Shown here in pieces: positions 35,855 to 44,500 of a stretch of DNA of 64,000 nucleotides; position 1 is the stretch's first letter, and the number at the start of each line of letters is the position of its first letter. The notes below the pieces were generated by a model. It was not told where the DNA came from and made no database searches. It saw only the letters and a program-made list of their open reading frames with translations. This stretch comes from Oscillospiraceae bacterium. Lineage in GTDB: Bacteria > Bacillota > Clostridia > Oscillospirales > CAG-272. The stretch is from the NCBI GenBank assembly GCA_015064255.1, contig SVSP01000006.1, positions 1-64,000 on the forward strand, given 5' to 3'. A program made the position numbers and the translations under genes.

Positions 35855-37471
35855 TTACTTTGGCAAACGGTCAGAGAACATTATAAGATTCGATGTCACC
35901 TTTTCGTTTTCGGAAAGAGGCTTAAACGTACCGTTTTCGTAGAGAATATCCAATACCATAAGCGCAACGTCGCGCGAAACAAATCCGTTTACTCCGTCGC
36001 TTACAATAAGATCCTGCACCTGCGGAGGATAATCTCTTGCATTTTCCATTGCGGCTTTGAGTGCGAAATCGGCAAACTTATCCTTTATCTTCTTATCAAG
36101 GCAGGGAATACTTTTTACAAAGTCATTGTAAAGTCCTTTGTATATCATAATATTTACCTTGTTATCATCGCTTATAAACTTTCTGCTTCTGAGTCGGTCA
36201 AACTTTTCTGAATTTGCGGAGGTATCCGATATAAGCCCTGTCATAAATTCATACACGTATTCATAGTCGGTGTAAAGATTATTTGCCCAACCACCCTCAC
36301 GCGAGGAGTAACGTGTATCTATCGCCCATGAAGTTGCAGGGTATTTTGCCGAGCTGCGAGTCATATTTCCGCACGCCCAGTATTCGGGAAGATCGAGCGT
36401 AGCTTTATATTCGGGGTCGATCCGCGTCGTTTTCAGATGAATACAAGGAATATAATAACCGCCATCGGTTGTTTTGATATAATATTTGCTGCGATCCTTT
36501 TCAATATACGGACTGCAGTTATTCGATACTCCGTAGAATATTGCCGCCGCTTCAAACAGTTCACGGTTTCCGTCCGGAATATATATGTCATTAAACTGTG
36601 AAACTGCCTTTCTTACCAAAGGAACGTATTCCTTCACGAGAATATCGGCAATTTCAAGCTTCATTTTCGCGATTTTTTCATAACGCTCAAGAGAAAAAAC
36701 GGTAGAATAGAAGAGTACGTTTGTCGTGTATTTGTTGCCTTTCTGACGAACGAGAAAACCGTTACCCTCAAGATAATCTATCTTATCTTCAATATATACG
36801 GGTGTAACGCCGAGCTCAACTGCTATTTCTTCTTTCGTTTTGGGAGCAAAATATACGCTGTAAACTATATTCAAATTAAGCTTATCACGAAGATACGCTT
36901 CGGGTCCGCCCTTCTTTCCCGGAGTTCCGTCGTGACTCCAAGAGGTAGCTTCAACCGGACTCAAACCGAGATTACCTATTTTTCTTTCCATACTAAAACA
37001 CTCCTTTAATTCATTTCTTGCTTTGTTAAGATGCCATTTCACAGTTCCTTCGGGAATATTTAACAGTTTTGAAATGGCACTTATCGATTTGTTCTCATAG
37101 TAAAAGAGATAAACTATTTTACGGCGTGTTTGTGTAAGAAAAGCTATCTCACGGCGTAACCTTGCGATTTCCTCTTCGGAATCTTCGGGTAAAAATTCCT
37201 CTTCAAAAGGAATTTCCATACCGTCTATTGATATACCGCTGTGTCTTTTCTTTAAAGAAACGTATCTTGAATAGGTATATTCGCTTATTCTCCAGATATA
37301 GCCTTCGATATTTACAACATCGTCGGCTTTGAGAAGGGAAATATACACTTCTTCAACGATATTTGAACAGAGTTCTTCCGCTTCATCGTAAGAAAATGCT
37401 TTCTTTACAGAGAAACCGTAAATTTTCTGAAGATAATCACAAATTATCTTATCAACTTTTTGCTTATCCAT
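35855..37471 (-). CDS. Sigma-70-family (ECF-like) factor with large unknown C-terminal domain
   Basis: The first 160 residues look like an ECF sigma factor. Region 2 spans about 1-80 (AEELCSNIVEEVY, WRISEYTYSRYV). Region 4 lies near 105-155, with RRKIVYLFYYENKSISAISKLLNIPEGTVKWHLNKAR-type helix-turn-helix (given here in part). After it come about 380 residues not recognised: a possible second winged-helix part (KTKEEIAVELGVTPVYIEDKI, LVRQKGNKY), a helical part, then YYIPCIHLKTTR, and a C-terminal helical region. ATG at 37471 starts the conserved region; the frame is open further but would run through tRNA-Arg. No anti-sigma gene adjoins, so the C-terminal part may act as the built-in sensor or inhibitor (inference). 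Confidence 0.75.
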   Translation of the reverse strand: MDKQKVDKIICDYLQKIYGFSVKKAFSYDEAEELCSNIVEEVYISLLKADDVVNIEGYIWRISEYTYSRYVSLKKRHSGISIDGMEIPFEEEFLPEDSEEEIARLRREIAFLTQTRRKIVYLFYYENKSISAISKLLNIPEGTVKWHLNKARNELKECFSMERKIGNLGLSPVEATSWSHDGTPGKKGGPEAYLRDKLNLNIVYSVYFAPKTKEEIAVELGVTPVYIEDKIDYLEGNGFLVRQKGNKYTTNVLFYSTVFSLERYEKIAKMKLEIADILVKEYVPLVRKAVSQFNDIYIPDGNRELFEAAAIFYGVSNNCSPYIEKDRSKYYIKTTDGGYYIPCIHLKTTRIDPEYKATLDLPEYWACGNMTRSSAKYPATSWAIDTRYSSREGGWANNLYTDYEYVYEFMTGLISDTSANSEKFDRLRSRKFISDDNKVNIMIYKGLYNDFVKSIPCLDKKIKDKFADFALKAAMENARDYPPQVQDLIVSDGVNGFVSRDVALMVLDILYENGTFKPLSENEKVTSNLIMFSDRLPK

Positions 37472-37559
37472 AACTGAGACCAAATCTTTCTTTGGATTTT
37501 TCTTTCGGCGCCGTCTGACAATACAGTGCATAAGAAATAAAAAAGGTTGGCGGTGTAAG

Positions 37560-37600
37560 TAAAAAAAATAAACGGTAATATTCTCACGAACATTACCGTT
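37560..37600 (-). terminator. Terminator after tRNA-Arg(ACG)
   Basis: Perfect stem AAACGGTAAT (37569-37578) with ATTACCGTTT (37591-37600); on the minus strand it is followed by a T-rich run. Confidence 0.88.
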
Positions 37601-37606
37601 TACTTC

Positions 37607-37679
37607 ACGCGCCCGGCAGGATTCGAACCTGCGACCTACCGGTTCGTAGCCGGGCACTCTATCCACTGAGCTACGGGCG
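37607..37679 (-). tRNA. tRNA-Arg, anticodon ACG
   Basis: A 73-base cloverleaf on the minus strand. Acceptor GCGCCCG pairs with CGGGCGC; D arm GCTC/GAGT; anticodon loop CTACGAA gives ACG, read as ICG after deamination; T arm GCAGG/CCTGC with loop TTCGAAT. The top pair of the anticodon stem is a C-T mismatch. No encoded CCA. Confidence 0.93.
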
Positions 37680-37721
37680 CGTATTCCATACTCAACACAG
37701 CCTTGCGTTTCGTACTTGACT

Positions 37722-37750
37722 ATAATAGCACACAAGTTTCGATTTGTCAA
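37722..37750 (-). promoter_or_regulatory. Promoter for tRNA-Arg(ACG)
   Basis: On the minus strand TTGACA (37745-37750) and TATTAT (37722-37727), 17-base spacer. Confidence 0.85.
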
Positions 37751-37788
37751 TAGCAAAATGAAAAATTTTTAATTTTTTTCTAAAAAAT

Positions 37789-39033
37789 TCAGTGCACGTA
37801 AATAATCTCCGCTTCGGTGAAAGAAGTGTTTCCTTCATCTACCGAAATCGTCTTGAACTGTTCTTCATTTCCCGAATAATATACTGTGTGTAAAGCATCG
37901 CATTCATAAAATGCGTTTTTGCCGATTTCAGTGAGAGAAACGGGAAGCTCTATATTCTCGGCGTTTGTGCAGGCAGAAAAAGCGAACGCTCCGATAGACT
38001 TGATATTTTTCGTAAGAATTATTTCTTCAAAAGAAGTACATCCCATAAATGCAGAACTGTCTATCTTTGTAAGAGAGTCGGGAAGTGTGGGAAATTCAAG
38101 AGAAGAGCATCCCGAGAAAACGTATGCGTTTATTACCGTAAGCGCATCGGGAATATTTACACTCTTCAGAGAAGAACAGTCTTTAAATGCGTATGGAGAA
38201 ATAGAGATCACACTTTCGGGGATATTTATGCTCTCAAGATTTTTACATCCGTAAAACGCATACGTTCCTATTGAAGAAAGCTCTGACGGCAGAGCTACGT
38301 TTTTAAGCCTGACATAGTTTTTGAACGCGTTTGCTGCCACCGATTTTACTTTTATTCCGTCGAAAATATCCGGTATAACAATATTACCGTTACCTGTATA
38401 TGCGCTTCTTATAAAAGAGATAATTCCGTTTTCATTTATACTGAACCAAGGCTCAAGAGCAGAGCAGGATACGTTTTTTCCTTCCTTTTCTGAGAAAGAA
38501 GCGTAAATATCCGCAAGAATATCCTTGCTGTTTTTGAAATCAACTATTTCGGAAAATATCTCTGCGGCTTTTTCATAGTTTCCTTTTTCATAGTTGCTTT
38601 CAGCAACAGAATACTTTATCGGAGCAACAAGCATAAGAGAAGCCGTAATTATTATCGCAAGGGAAACAAGTATCGAAGCGGAGATCATAACAATGCGCTT
38701 TATCTTCTTTGGTGTAAAAGACAGCGATTTCATTTCTTCTTTTTCACGCTCTTCCTGACGTGCTGCAAGATATTCGCAGGATTCCACCTGCTCGGATGCA
38801 TCGCGGTAATTTCCGAGCCATTCAAAAATAGCTTTTGCCTCACGCAAATCTCTTGCGTAAAGCGCTATCTTTTTCTTATGAAGAGCCTCAAGGTATATTT
38901 CATCCTTCTTCTCTCTGAGCGTTTCCTCACCGGGAATATCGACAACTCTTCCGCATTTCGGACAGTTTACGTTTCCATGGCTTTTCTCGGATATAAAAAC
39001 ATTTTTACATTCATTACAGTAAATAACAGACAT
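37789..39033 (-). CDS. Zinc-ribbon, single-helix, BspA-type leucine-rich-repeat protein
   Basis: A 414-residue protein. The N-terminus is a zinc ribbon with CNEC at 6-9 and CPKC at 24-27. A charged helical region follows to about 108, then one membrane helix (about 112-135, IVMISASILVSLAIII). Outside come a short TPR-like pair (NYEKGNYEKAAEIF) and, from about 205, six or seven LRR_5 repeats of the BspA/Treponema type with the pattern IPxSVxxIxxYAFxxCxxL. The ribbon end should be cytoplasmic and the repeats outside the cell. Such surface repeats usually bind proteins or glycans. Why a zinc ribbon is attached is unclear; it may be a sensor. Confidence 0.82.
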   Translation of the reverse strand: MSVIYCNECKNVFISEKSHGNVNCPKCGRVVDIPGEETLREKKDEIYLEALHKKKIALYARDLREAKAIFEWLGNYRDASEQVESCEYLAARQEEREKEEMKSLSFTPKKIKRIVMISASILVSLAIIITASLMLVAPIKYSVAESNYEKGNYEKAAEIFSEIVDFKNSKDILADIYASFSEKEGKNVSCSALEPWFSINENGIISFIRSAYTGNGNIVIPDIFDGIKVKSVAANAFKNYVRLKNVALPSELSSIGTYAFYGCKNLESINIPESVISISPYAFKDCSSLKSVNIPDALTVINAYVFSGCSSLEFPTLPDSLTKIDSSAFMGCTSFEEIILTKNIKSIGAFAFSACTNAENIELPVSLTEIGKNAFYECDALHTVYYSGNEEQFKTISVDEGNTSFTEAEIIYVH

Positions 39034-39180
39034 TTGAGCTTCCGTTTCTCCGACGAATATTTTTTGTATCCTACCGTTTCGTCGGCAACAGTATCATTAT
39101 GTATATTATAATGATATTTTAACCGTATGTCAATAAAAAGTAAAAATTGTTTACACTATCTTCTGTCTTGATATGTGTAC

Positions 39181-39209
39181 TTGACATTTTTTATATAGTA
39201 GTGTAAAAT
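39181..39209 (+). promoter_or_regulatory. Promoter for queH-nudix
   Basis: TTGACA at 39181-39186 and TAAAAT at 39204-39209 with a 17-base spacer. An ATG at 39213 would lie before the expected transcription start, so the later ATG at 39249 is favoured for queH. Confidence 0.8.
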
Positions 39210-39248
39210 AATATGCGTAAAAAACTTTTTTGGAATGTGATAGACAGT

Positions 39249-39866
39249 ATGAACATCAAAATAAATTATCAAAAAGAGCTTGAAAAGCTGCTAAAAAATA
39301 TATCACCCAAAACCAAACTGCTTTTGCACAGCTGCTGCGCTCCCTGTTCTTCATACGTTATATCCTATCTGTCAAACTATATGGATATAACGGTCTTTTA
39401 CTATAATCCGAACATAACCGAGCGTTACGAATATATGAAGCGCGCAAAAGAGCAAGAACGGCTTATCGGTGAAATGCCTACTCTGCATAAGGTAAGCTTT
39501 ATGGAAGGCATCTACGACGAAAACGCCTTTTTTGATGCTGTAAAAGGATACGAGGAATGCAGGGAGGGCGGAGATCGCTGTAAAATATGCTATCGTCTTC
39601 GTCTTGACGAAACTGCCAAAGCCGCAAATATTGGCGGATTTGATTATTTTTCCACAACACTCACGATAAGTCCTCTTAAAAACGCTTCTGCCATAAATGA
39701 AATAGGATACGGGCTTTCCGAAAAATACGGTGTTAAATGGCTCCCGTCCGATTTCAAAAAAAATGAAGGTTATAAAAAGAGCATAGAGCTTTCAAAAGAA
39801 TATTCTCTCTACCGCCAGAATTACTGCGGATGTATATTCTCACTCCGCGACTCAAAAGAACAGTAA
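39249..39866 (+). CDS. queH: Epoxyqueuosine reductase QueH
   Basis: A protein of about 205 residues with the QueH pattern: LLLHSCCAPCSSYV near 28 with adjacent Cys, YYNPNITERYEY near 52, the pair CKICYRLRL near 107, and a terminal NYCGC. The Cys residues hold a 4Fe-4S cluster and a second metal site. QueH performs the last step of queuosine synthesis in tRNA, reducing epoxyqueuosine. ATG at 39249 is chosen because the promoter -10 ends only three bases before an earlier ATG at 39213; the earlier ATG is possible only if initiation occurs further upstream. No other queuosine gene is nearby. It is co-transcribed with a Nudix gene. Confidence 0.9.
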   Translation: MNIKINYQKELEKLLKNISPKTKLLLHSCCAPCSSYVISYLSNYMDITVFYYNPNITERYEYMKRAKEQERLIGEMPTLHKVSFMEGIYDENAFFDAVKGYEECREGGDRCKICYRLRLDETAKAANIGGFDYFSTTLTISPLKNASAINEIGYGLSEKYGVKWLPSDFKKNEGYKKSIELSKEYSLYRQNYCGCIFSLRDSKEQ

Positions 39867-39888
39867 ATAAAAAAGTGAGGTTTATAAA

Positions 39889-40425
39889 ATGGAAATCACC
39901 GAAAAGATATTAAAATCCGATACTGTCTTCACAGGAAAAGTAATAAACGTAAAGACACTTTCCGTTCGTCTTCCCAACGGAAACGAAGGTTATCGCGAAA
40001 TAGTCGAGCATAACGGAGGCGTTTGTGTCGCGCCTCTTACAGATGACAACAAGCTTATATTCGTGCATCAGTTCAGATGTCCGTATCAGGAAGAAACACT
40101 TGAAATTCCCGCAGGTAAGCTTGAAAAGGGCGAAGACCATAGAGAAGCCTGGAAACGCGAACTGAAAGAAGAAACCGGTTGTACGGCAGGCAGTTATGAA
40201 TATATGGGTATAATTTATCCTACACCCGGATATTGCGCTGAGAAGCTCTATCTTTATTTTGCAAGAAACCTCACGAGAAGTGTACAGGCACTTGACGATG
40301 ATGAATTTCTCAATGTCGAAGAAATAGAAATCGAAAAAGCTCTTGAAATGGTAATGAACGGAGAAATAAAAGATTCAAAAACTCAGATAGCAGTTCTTAA
40401 AGTAGCGAGAATGCTTGGAATCTGA
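39889..40425 (+). CDS. Nudix hydrolase (ADP-ribose pyrophosphatase-like)
   Basis: A 178-residue protein whose Nudix box reads GKLEKGEDHREAWKRELKEE followed by TG, near residues 82-104, with all the conserved Gly and Glu residues. Upstream are VRLPNGNEGYREIVEH and QFRCPYQEETLEIPAGK, and after the box comes YPTPGYCAEKLYLY. These are marks of the ADP-ribose pyrophosphatase (NudF/YqkG) group, which splits ADP-ribose into AMP and ribose 5-phosphate. It starts 22 bases after queH with GTGAGG upstream. No link to queuosine is known; the pair may share only a promoter. Confidence 0.93.
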   Translation: MEITEKILKSDTVFTGKVINVKTLSVRLPNGNEGYREIVEHNGGVCVAPLTDDNKLIFVHQFRCPYQEETLEIPAGKLEKGEDHREAWKRELKEETGCTAGSYEYMGIIYPTPGYCAEKLYLYFARNLTRSVQALDDDEFLNVEEIEIEKALEMVMNGEIKDSKTQIAVLKVARMLGI

Positions 40426-40529
40426 TCCTAACTACAACAATTTCTTATGTAACAAAAACAAAAAACACAGCTTTAGATAAATTAGACAAATTTATTTCAA
40501 AAAAATCAAAAAAATTACGCAAATAACTG

Positions 40530-40558
40530 TTGACAAAACGAGAACGTTGTGCTATAAT
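40530..40558 (+). promoter_or_regulatory. Promoter for tRNA-Pro(GGG)
   Basis: TTGACA at 40530-40535 and TATAAT at 40553-40558, 17-base spacer, a perfect consensus 30 bases before the tRNA. Confidence 0.92.
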
Positions 40559-40588
40559 CTCTATTGTTCCGCGCAAGCGTGAAGAAAT

Positions 40589-40661
40589 CTGGGTGTGGCG
40601 CAGTTGGTAGCGCGCTACCTTGGGGTGGTAGAGGCCGCTGGTTCAAGTCCAGTCACTCAGA
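40589..40661 (+). tRNA. tRNA-Pro, anticodon GGG (first copy)
   Basis: A 73-base cloverleaf. Acceptor CTGGGTG pairs with CACTCAG; D arm GCGC/GCGC; anticodon stem CTACC/GGTAG around TTGGGGT, giving GGG; T arm GCTGG/CCAGT with loop TTCAAGT. Its 3' end is copied at 40789-40809 and 63875-63917, and an intact relative lies at 62177-62249, which marks it as the integration target of the region that follows. Confidence 0.95.
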
Positions 40662-40671
40662 TAAAATAAAG

Positions 40672-40700
40672 ACCGAGGTTTTTACCTCGGTTTTTATTTT
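40672..40700 (+). terminator. Terminator after tRNA-Pro
   Basis: Stem ACCGAGGT (40672-40679) with ACCTCGGT (40684-40691), followed by a T tract. Confidence 0.88.
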
Positions 40701-40729
40701 TGTGTAACTGGGGTATAAGAAAGAGCGGC

Positions 40730-40809
40730 GAATTTTTGATGCAATCAAAAATTCAAATAATCTGCCAACGGCAGATTTGTTTAGCTGAGTTCAAGTCCAG
40801 TCACTCAGA
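40730..40809. repeat. Double-hairpin element ending in a 21-base copy of the tRNA-Pro 3' end
   Basis: Two perfect hairpins stand in a row: an 11-base stem (40730-40740 with 40744-40754) and AATCTGCC/GGCAGATT (40759-40766 with 40770-40777). They are followed at 40789-40809 by an exact copy of the last 21 bases of tRNA-Pro (40641-40661), 148 bases downstream of the original. This is what integration or excision at the tRNA would leave. The hairpins may belong to a small palindromic repeat family. Confidence 0.7.
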
Positions 40810-40811
40810 CC

Positions 40812-40855
40812 AAATAAAGCCTTGAAAACGTTGAGTTTTCAAGGCTTTATTTTTT
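40812..40855. terminator. Strong terminator
   Basis: An 18-base perfect stem (40812-40829 with 40835-40852), loop GTTGA, followed by more T. It closes the tRNA 3' copy just as the first terminator closes the true tRNA. Confidence 0.9.
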
Positions 40856-41044
40856 GCTTGTTACGCAGTTTTTTAGATGAGTGTTACGCAATTTGCTACG
40901 CAGATTGTGTAACACCTTGCTTTTTTATAGCTTGGCACAACCATTTCTAATTCGCCTTTTATTTGTAACACATTTGTAACGCCCTGCCTGTTAAAATTCT
41001 TTCGTTAAGAGTGTGATCAGGCATATAGAGGAAAGGAGATATTG
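40856..41044. other. Gene-free stretch with repeated TGTTAC/GTAACA motifs
   Basis: No ORF is supported here. TGTTACGCA occurs at 40859-40867 and 40882-40890, GCTACGCA at 40895, and the reverse form as TGTGTAACA at 40906-40914 and twice in TTTGTAAC at 40963-40980. Clusters like this next to a tRNA att site can be arm-type integrase sites. GAAAGGAG at the end is the ribosome binding site of the next gene. No clear promoter for it is seen. Confidence 0.4.
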
Positions 41045-41425
41045 ATGATTATTGTATGTTTTGATAGTACGCCCATTATGCTTCAATCTCTGGAAGAAAA
41101 TGCGAAAGCGGCATTTCCGCACGCGGATATACAGGCGTTTCTTACGGATGAATCTGCGCTGAATTATGCGAAAACCAAGGGGTGTGATATACTTCTTTGT
41201 GAAATAAATCCACCAAGACTTGAGGGCATTTTTCTTGCAGAAGAAATAAAGAAAATCAATTCCAAAGTTAATATCGTTTTTGTTACAGTATGCTCCGAAA
41301 ATGAGTACGCAAAAGAGATAATGCGCTTGAAGCCAAGCGGATATTTGACCAAAGAAGCCACCAATAATCAAATACTGTATGAACTTCAAAATTTACGTTA
41401 TCCGATTCCTTCAATGGCACTTTAA
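41045..41425 (+). CDS. Stand-alone receiver-domain protein with Glu at the phosphorylation site
   Basis: ATG at 41045 follows GAAAGGAGATATTG. The 126-residue protein is a CheY-like receiver domain and nothing more. It keeps one acidic residue near 7 (CFDST), the Thr in FVTVCSE near 80 and the Lys in YLTKEA near 103. The expected phospho-acceptor Asp is Glu53 (LLCEINPPRLEG). Receiver domains of this subtype usually precede a LytTR DNA-binding domain, which is absent. A Glu here often mimics the phosphorylated state, so it may be a permanently active partner protein. It is the first gene of the island, before the SLH protein. Confidence 0.75.
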   Translation: MIIVCFDSTPIMLQSLEENAKAAFPHADIQAFLTDESALNYAKTKGCDILLCEINPPRLEGIFLAEEIKKINSKVNIVFVTVCSENEYAKEIMRLKPSGYLTKEATNNQILYELQNLRYPIPSMAL

Positions 41426-41507
41426 AATATTTAAAGTGTTGAAATAACGCGAAAATATTACTAACAAAAACTATTATAGCTATTAGAGCAATCAGGAGGA
41501 TTACATT

Positions 41508-44500
41508 GTGAAAAAAACATGGAAGAAAGTGCTGGCTGTTGTTCTCGCAACGCTTATGGTAGTAGGGCTGGTTCCTATGACTGTATTTGCTGCGGTTGAC
41601 TCGACGGGAAGACCCAAAGACGTGAACAATACGCTCGTTCTTTCAATCTACACAGGCAGCGGTTTCCCAGGTGAACCTGCTGTATACGGCACCGGAAATT
41701 ATAAGAACTTTAATTCGAAGTTCGAAGTAAAAAGCGGAGCTACATTTGCAAACAGTGCGAAAAATCAGCTCGACTGGAATAAAATCCAGAAAGACATCGT
41801 TCAGGGTACGACCAGCGGAAGCACTTCGGTTTGGGGTGTTTATGACGCTAATGGTACTAAGGATTATTTTTTGACAGACGCTACTATCATTGCGCCTGAA
41901 AATGAGGCTAAAATGATCCGCGCTATCAAAACGGATATGAAGAACAAGAGCGATGACGAGGTTTTAGCTAAGTACGAAATCGTTTGGTACGTTATTAAGC
42001 TTCAGCACAATTCAGGTAGCTGGTGGAGCAGCGGAACTACAGAATGGCATATCGACGGCGTTATTAAGGAAAGAGAAAATATCTCTATCAACTATTACGG
42101 TAACGGTAATACATCAGGTGCAGCGCCTCTCGGTACGGCAGCTCATACAGCGGGCGATCCCTATACAGTTCTCGGTAAGAACACCATGGTAAAGAAGATC
42201 GGTGGAGTAGAAGTTGCATTTCTCGGTTGGAGTGCTAAGGCTGACGGTACGGGCGAAGAAGCAGGCTTCTATCAGCCCGGCGACGTTATCAATCCTACGC
42301 ACAGTATATCGCTCTACGCTATGTGGGATACAACCACTCAGTACACAGCGACAGTAAACACTTACCTTGACGGTAAACTTACTTCAGACAGTACTATTCA
42401 CGGCAAAAACAGATCGCTCTACCTCAGTACAGATAATGAGCATTTCTATGAGCTCGTAGAAGGCGATGCAGGTGTATATACTGCTAAGATTACAGGTAAC
42501 GGAAAGTTCCATCTTTACCACAAGAACGAGGCAGGTGTCTATATACAAGTAGGCAGCTACCAGCTTACTATTTATAATCAGGATGCAAGTCTTGACATTC
42601 TCCACTACAGTGTAGCTTATGATGCAAACGGCGGAAGCTTCGATGGTGGCGCTATAAAAGACGTTTATTTTTACGGCGAAGCAGTGAACGTTATTTCTAG
42701 TGTTCCCGTTAGAGATGGCTACAGCTTTATCGGCTGGAAGTATGGCGATAGCAATATTTTTAAGGCTGGAGATAAAGTAACGTCCTCTATTTCTGAAGCA
42801 ATGACACTTACTGCACAGTGGATAAAAAATATTAATGTAACCGTAAACGTAACCATCAACCATGTGGGTGGCGACGGTTACGACCAGATGGAAACAAAGA
42901 ATGATGTATTTATGGCTCTTGTTAGCAGAGCAGACTCTAATTCCGCTTATTTGGAAACGGGAGATGTTCTCGATTTGAGTGAAGACGCTCATCTCGGATT
43001 CGATTATAGCGAAATCAATAACGTTTCTAAATATACATCTCAGGGCTTTACATTTACCAATATGCCCGGCGGAACAACCGGATATTCTGTTGCTACAAGC
43101 AAGTCGGGCTACGACACTACAGTAGAAACAAGACAGGATGCTGACGGCAACTGGATAATAGATGTAGTGATGACCTATGCTCCTACAAACTTTGACCTTG
43201 ATTTCACAGTTAAAGTAGATGAGTCAGTACCTTATAAATATATTCCGAATGCCGTTATCGTTAAAGTTACCTTCTGGTCAACTGATAGAAACTGCTGGGA
43301 AATTATCACTCAGCAGGAGGGCGGCAAACCGGGTGTAAGAGTTGACATTGATCCTGCTACACGTAGCGGATTCGGTAGCTATCCGGTATGGAAGTACGAA
43401 TCGTCAGGTAACTCTCCCTATGCTTACAGAATTCAGGTAACTGCGTTCGTTTATGCTGACGGAACGATTGTTCCTGCTTCTAACGTTATGGTTCAGAACG
43501 TAAAGTGGACTGACAATGTTTATGTTGCTACTATGGATGAAGTAGTTTACGGACAGAAGATCGATACTCTTAACGGCGCATATTTCGATGATGCTTCAAA
43601 TGCTCAGATAGGTACTCTGAACGCGGTTGTTACAGTAGATCTTTATGACGTAATCTTTGATGCACAGGGCGGTACCGTTAACGGAACCAACTCGCAGATA
43701 GTAACAGAACAGCACAATGTTCCCAAGTTTAACGAATTCATTCCAGTACGCGACGGTGGATATATCTTTGATGGTTGGTACAAGAATGTAGCTTGCACTA
43801 TTCCCGCAATTGAAGGCGAAGACCTTTCTGAAAATATTACTCTGTATGCAAAATGGATCGAGCCTCTTACAGTCAGCGGCAGTGTTGATGTCAAAGGAAC
43901 CTACATCCAAAACGGAGAAACTATAAAGGTCAATGGAATCGACCGTGCTAACGAGGTAGTAATAATACTTCAAGAAATCAGAAACGGAAAATATTATGAA
44001 GTAGATAGCGTAAATATTTCACTTACGTATAATGTTGACGGAAACGCATCTGCTGAATATAGTTTTACAGGCATTCCTAATGACGGTAGAGAATACCGTA
44101 TCTACGTTTTGGAGCTTAATTACGGCGCTAAATACGACAATGAAAGCGATAATGGAACAAGTTATTCGGAAAACGAATATACCGCAGAGTTTAGCGGAGA
44201 TACAGTAGCTGATGTAGATGTTCTTATGGATTTCGTTCCTCAAGTGTACGATCAAGAACTCATAGTTGACGCGACACAAATAGGCGCGGAAAAACGTCCC
44301 TCAAGTGTACTCTCTGAAGTCATATACAGAGATATGGGTGATAACCACGCGTTTAATACTATAACTCAGCATACACAACTTCCTTACGGAGTAATAATCA
44401 TACTTGAAAACGGAATGGGCAGCGGTGTGCAGTCTGTATGGAAATGGCATACTAACGGTACTCTTTATGCTTATCAGATGAATATTACCAAGGTTGACAG

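Noticed and set aside
37472..37756. N-terminal extension of the sigma-factor frame
   Set aside because: It would translate through tRNA-Arg(ACG), its terminator and promoter; the conserved sigma region starts near 37471.
40991..41389. 132-codon minus-strand frame opposite the receiver gene
   Set aside because: Antisense of a clear receiver domain; composition typical of a shadow frame.
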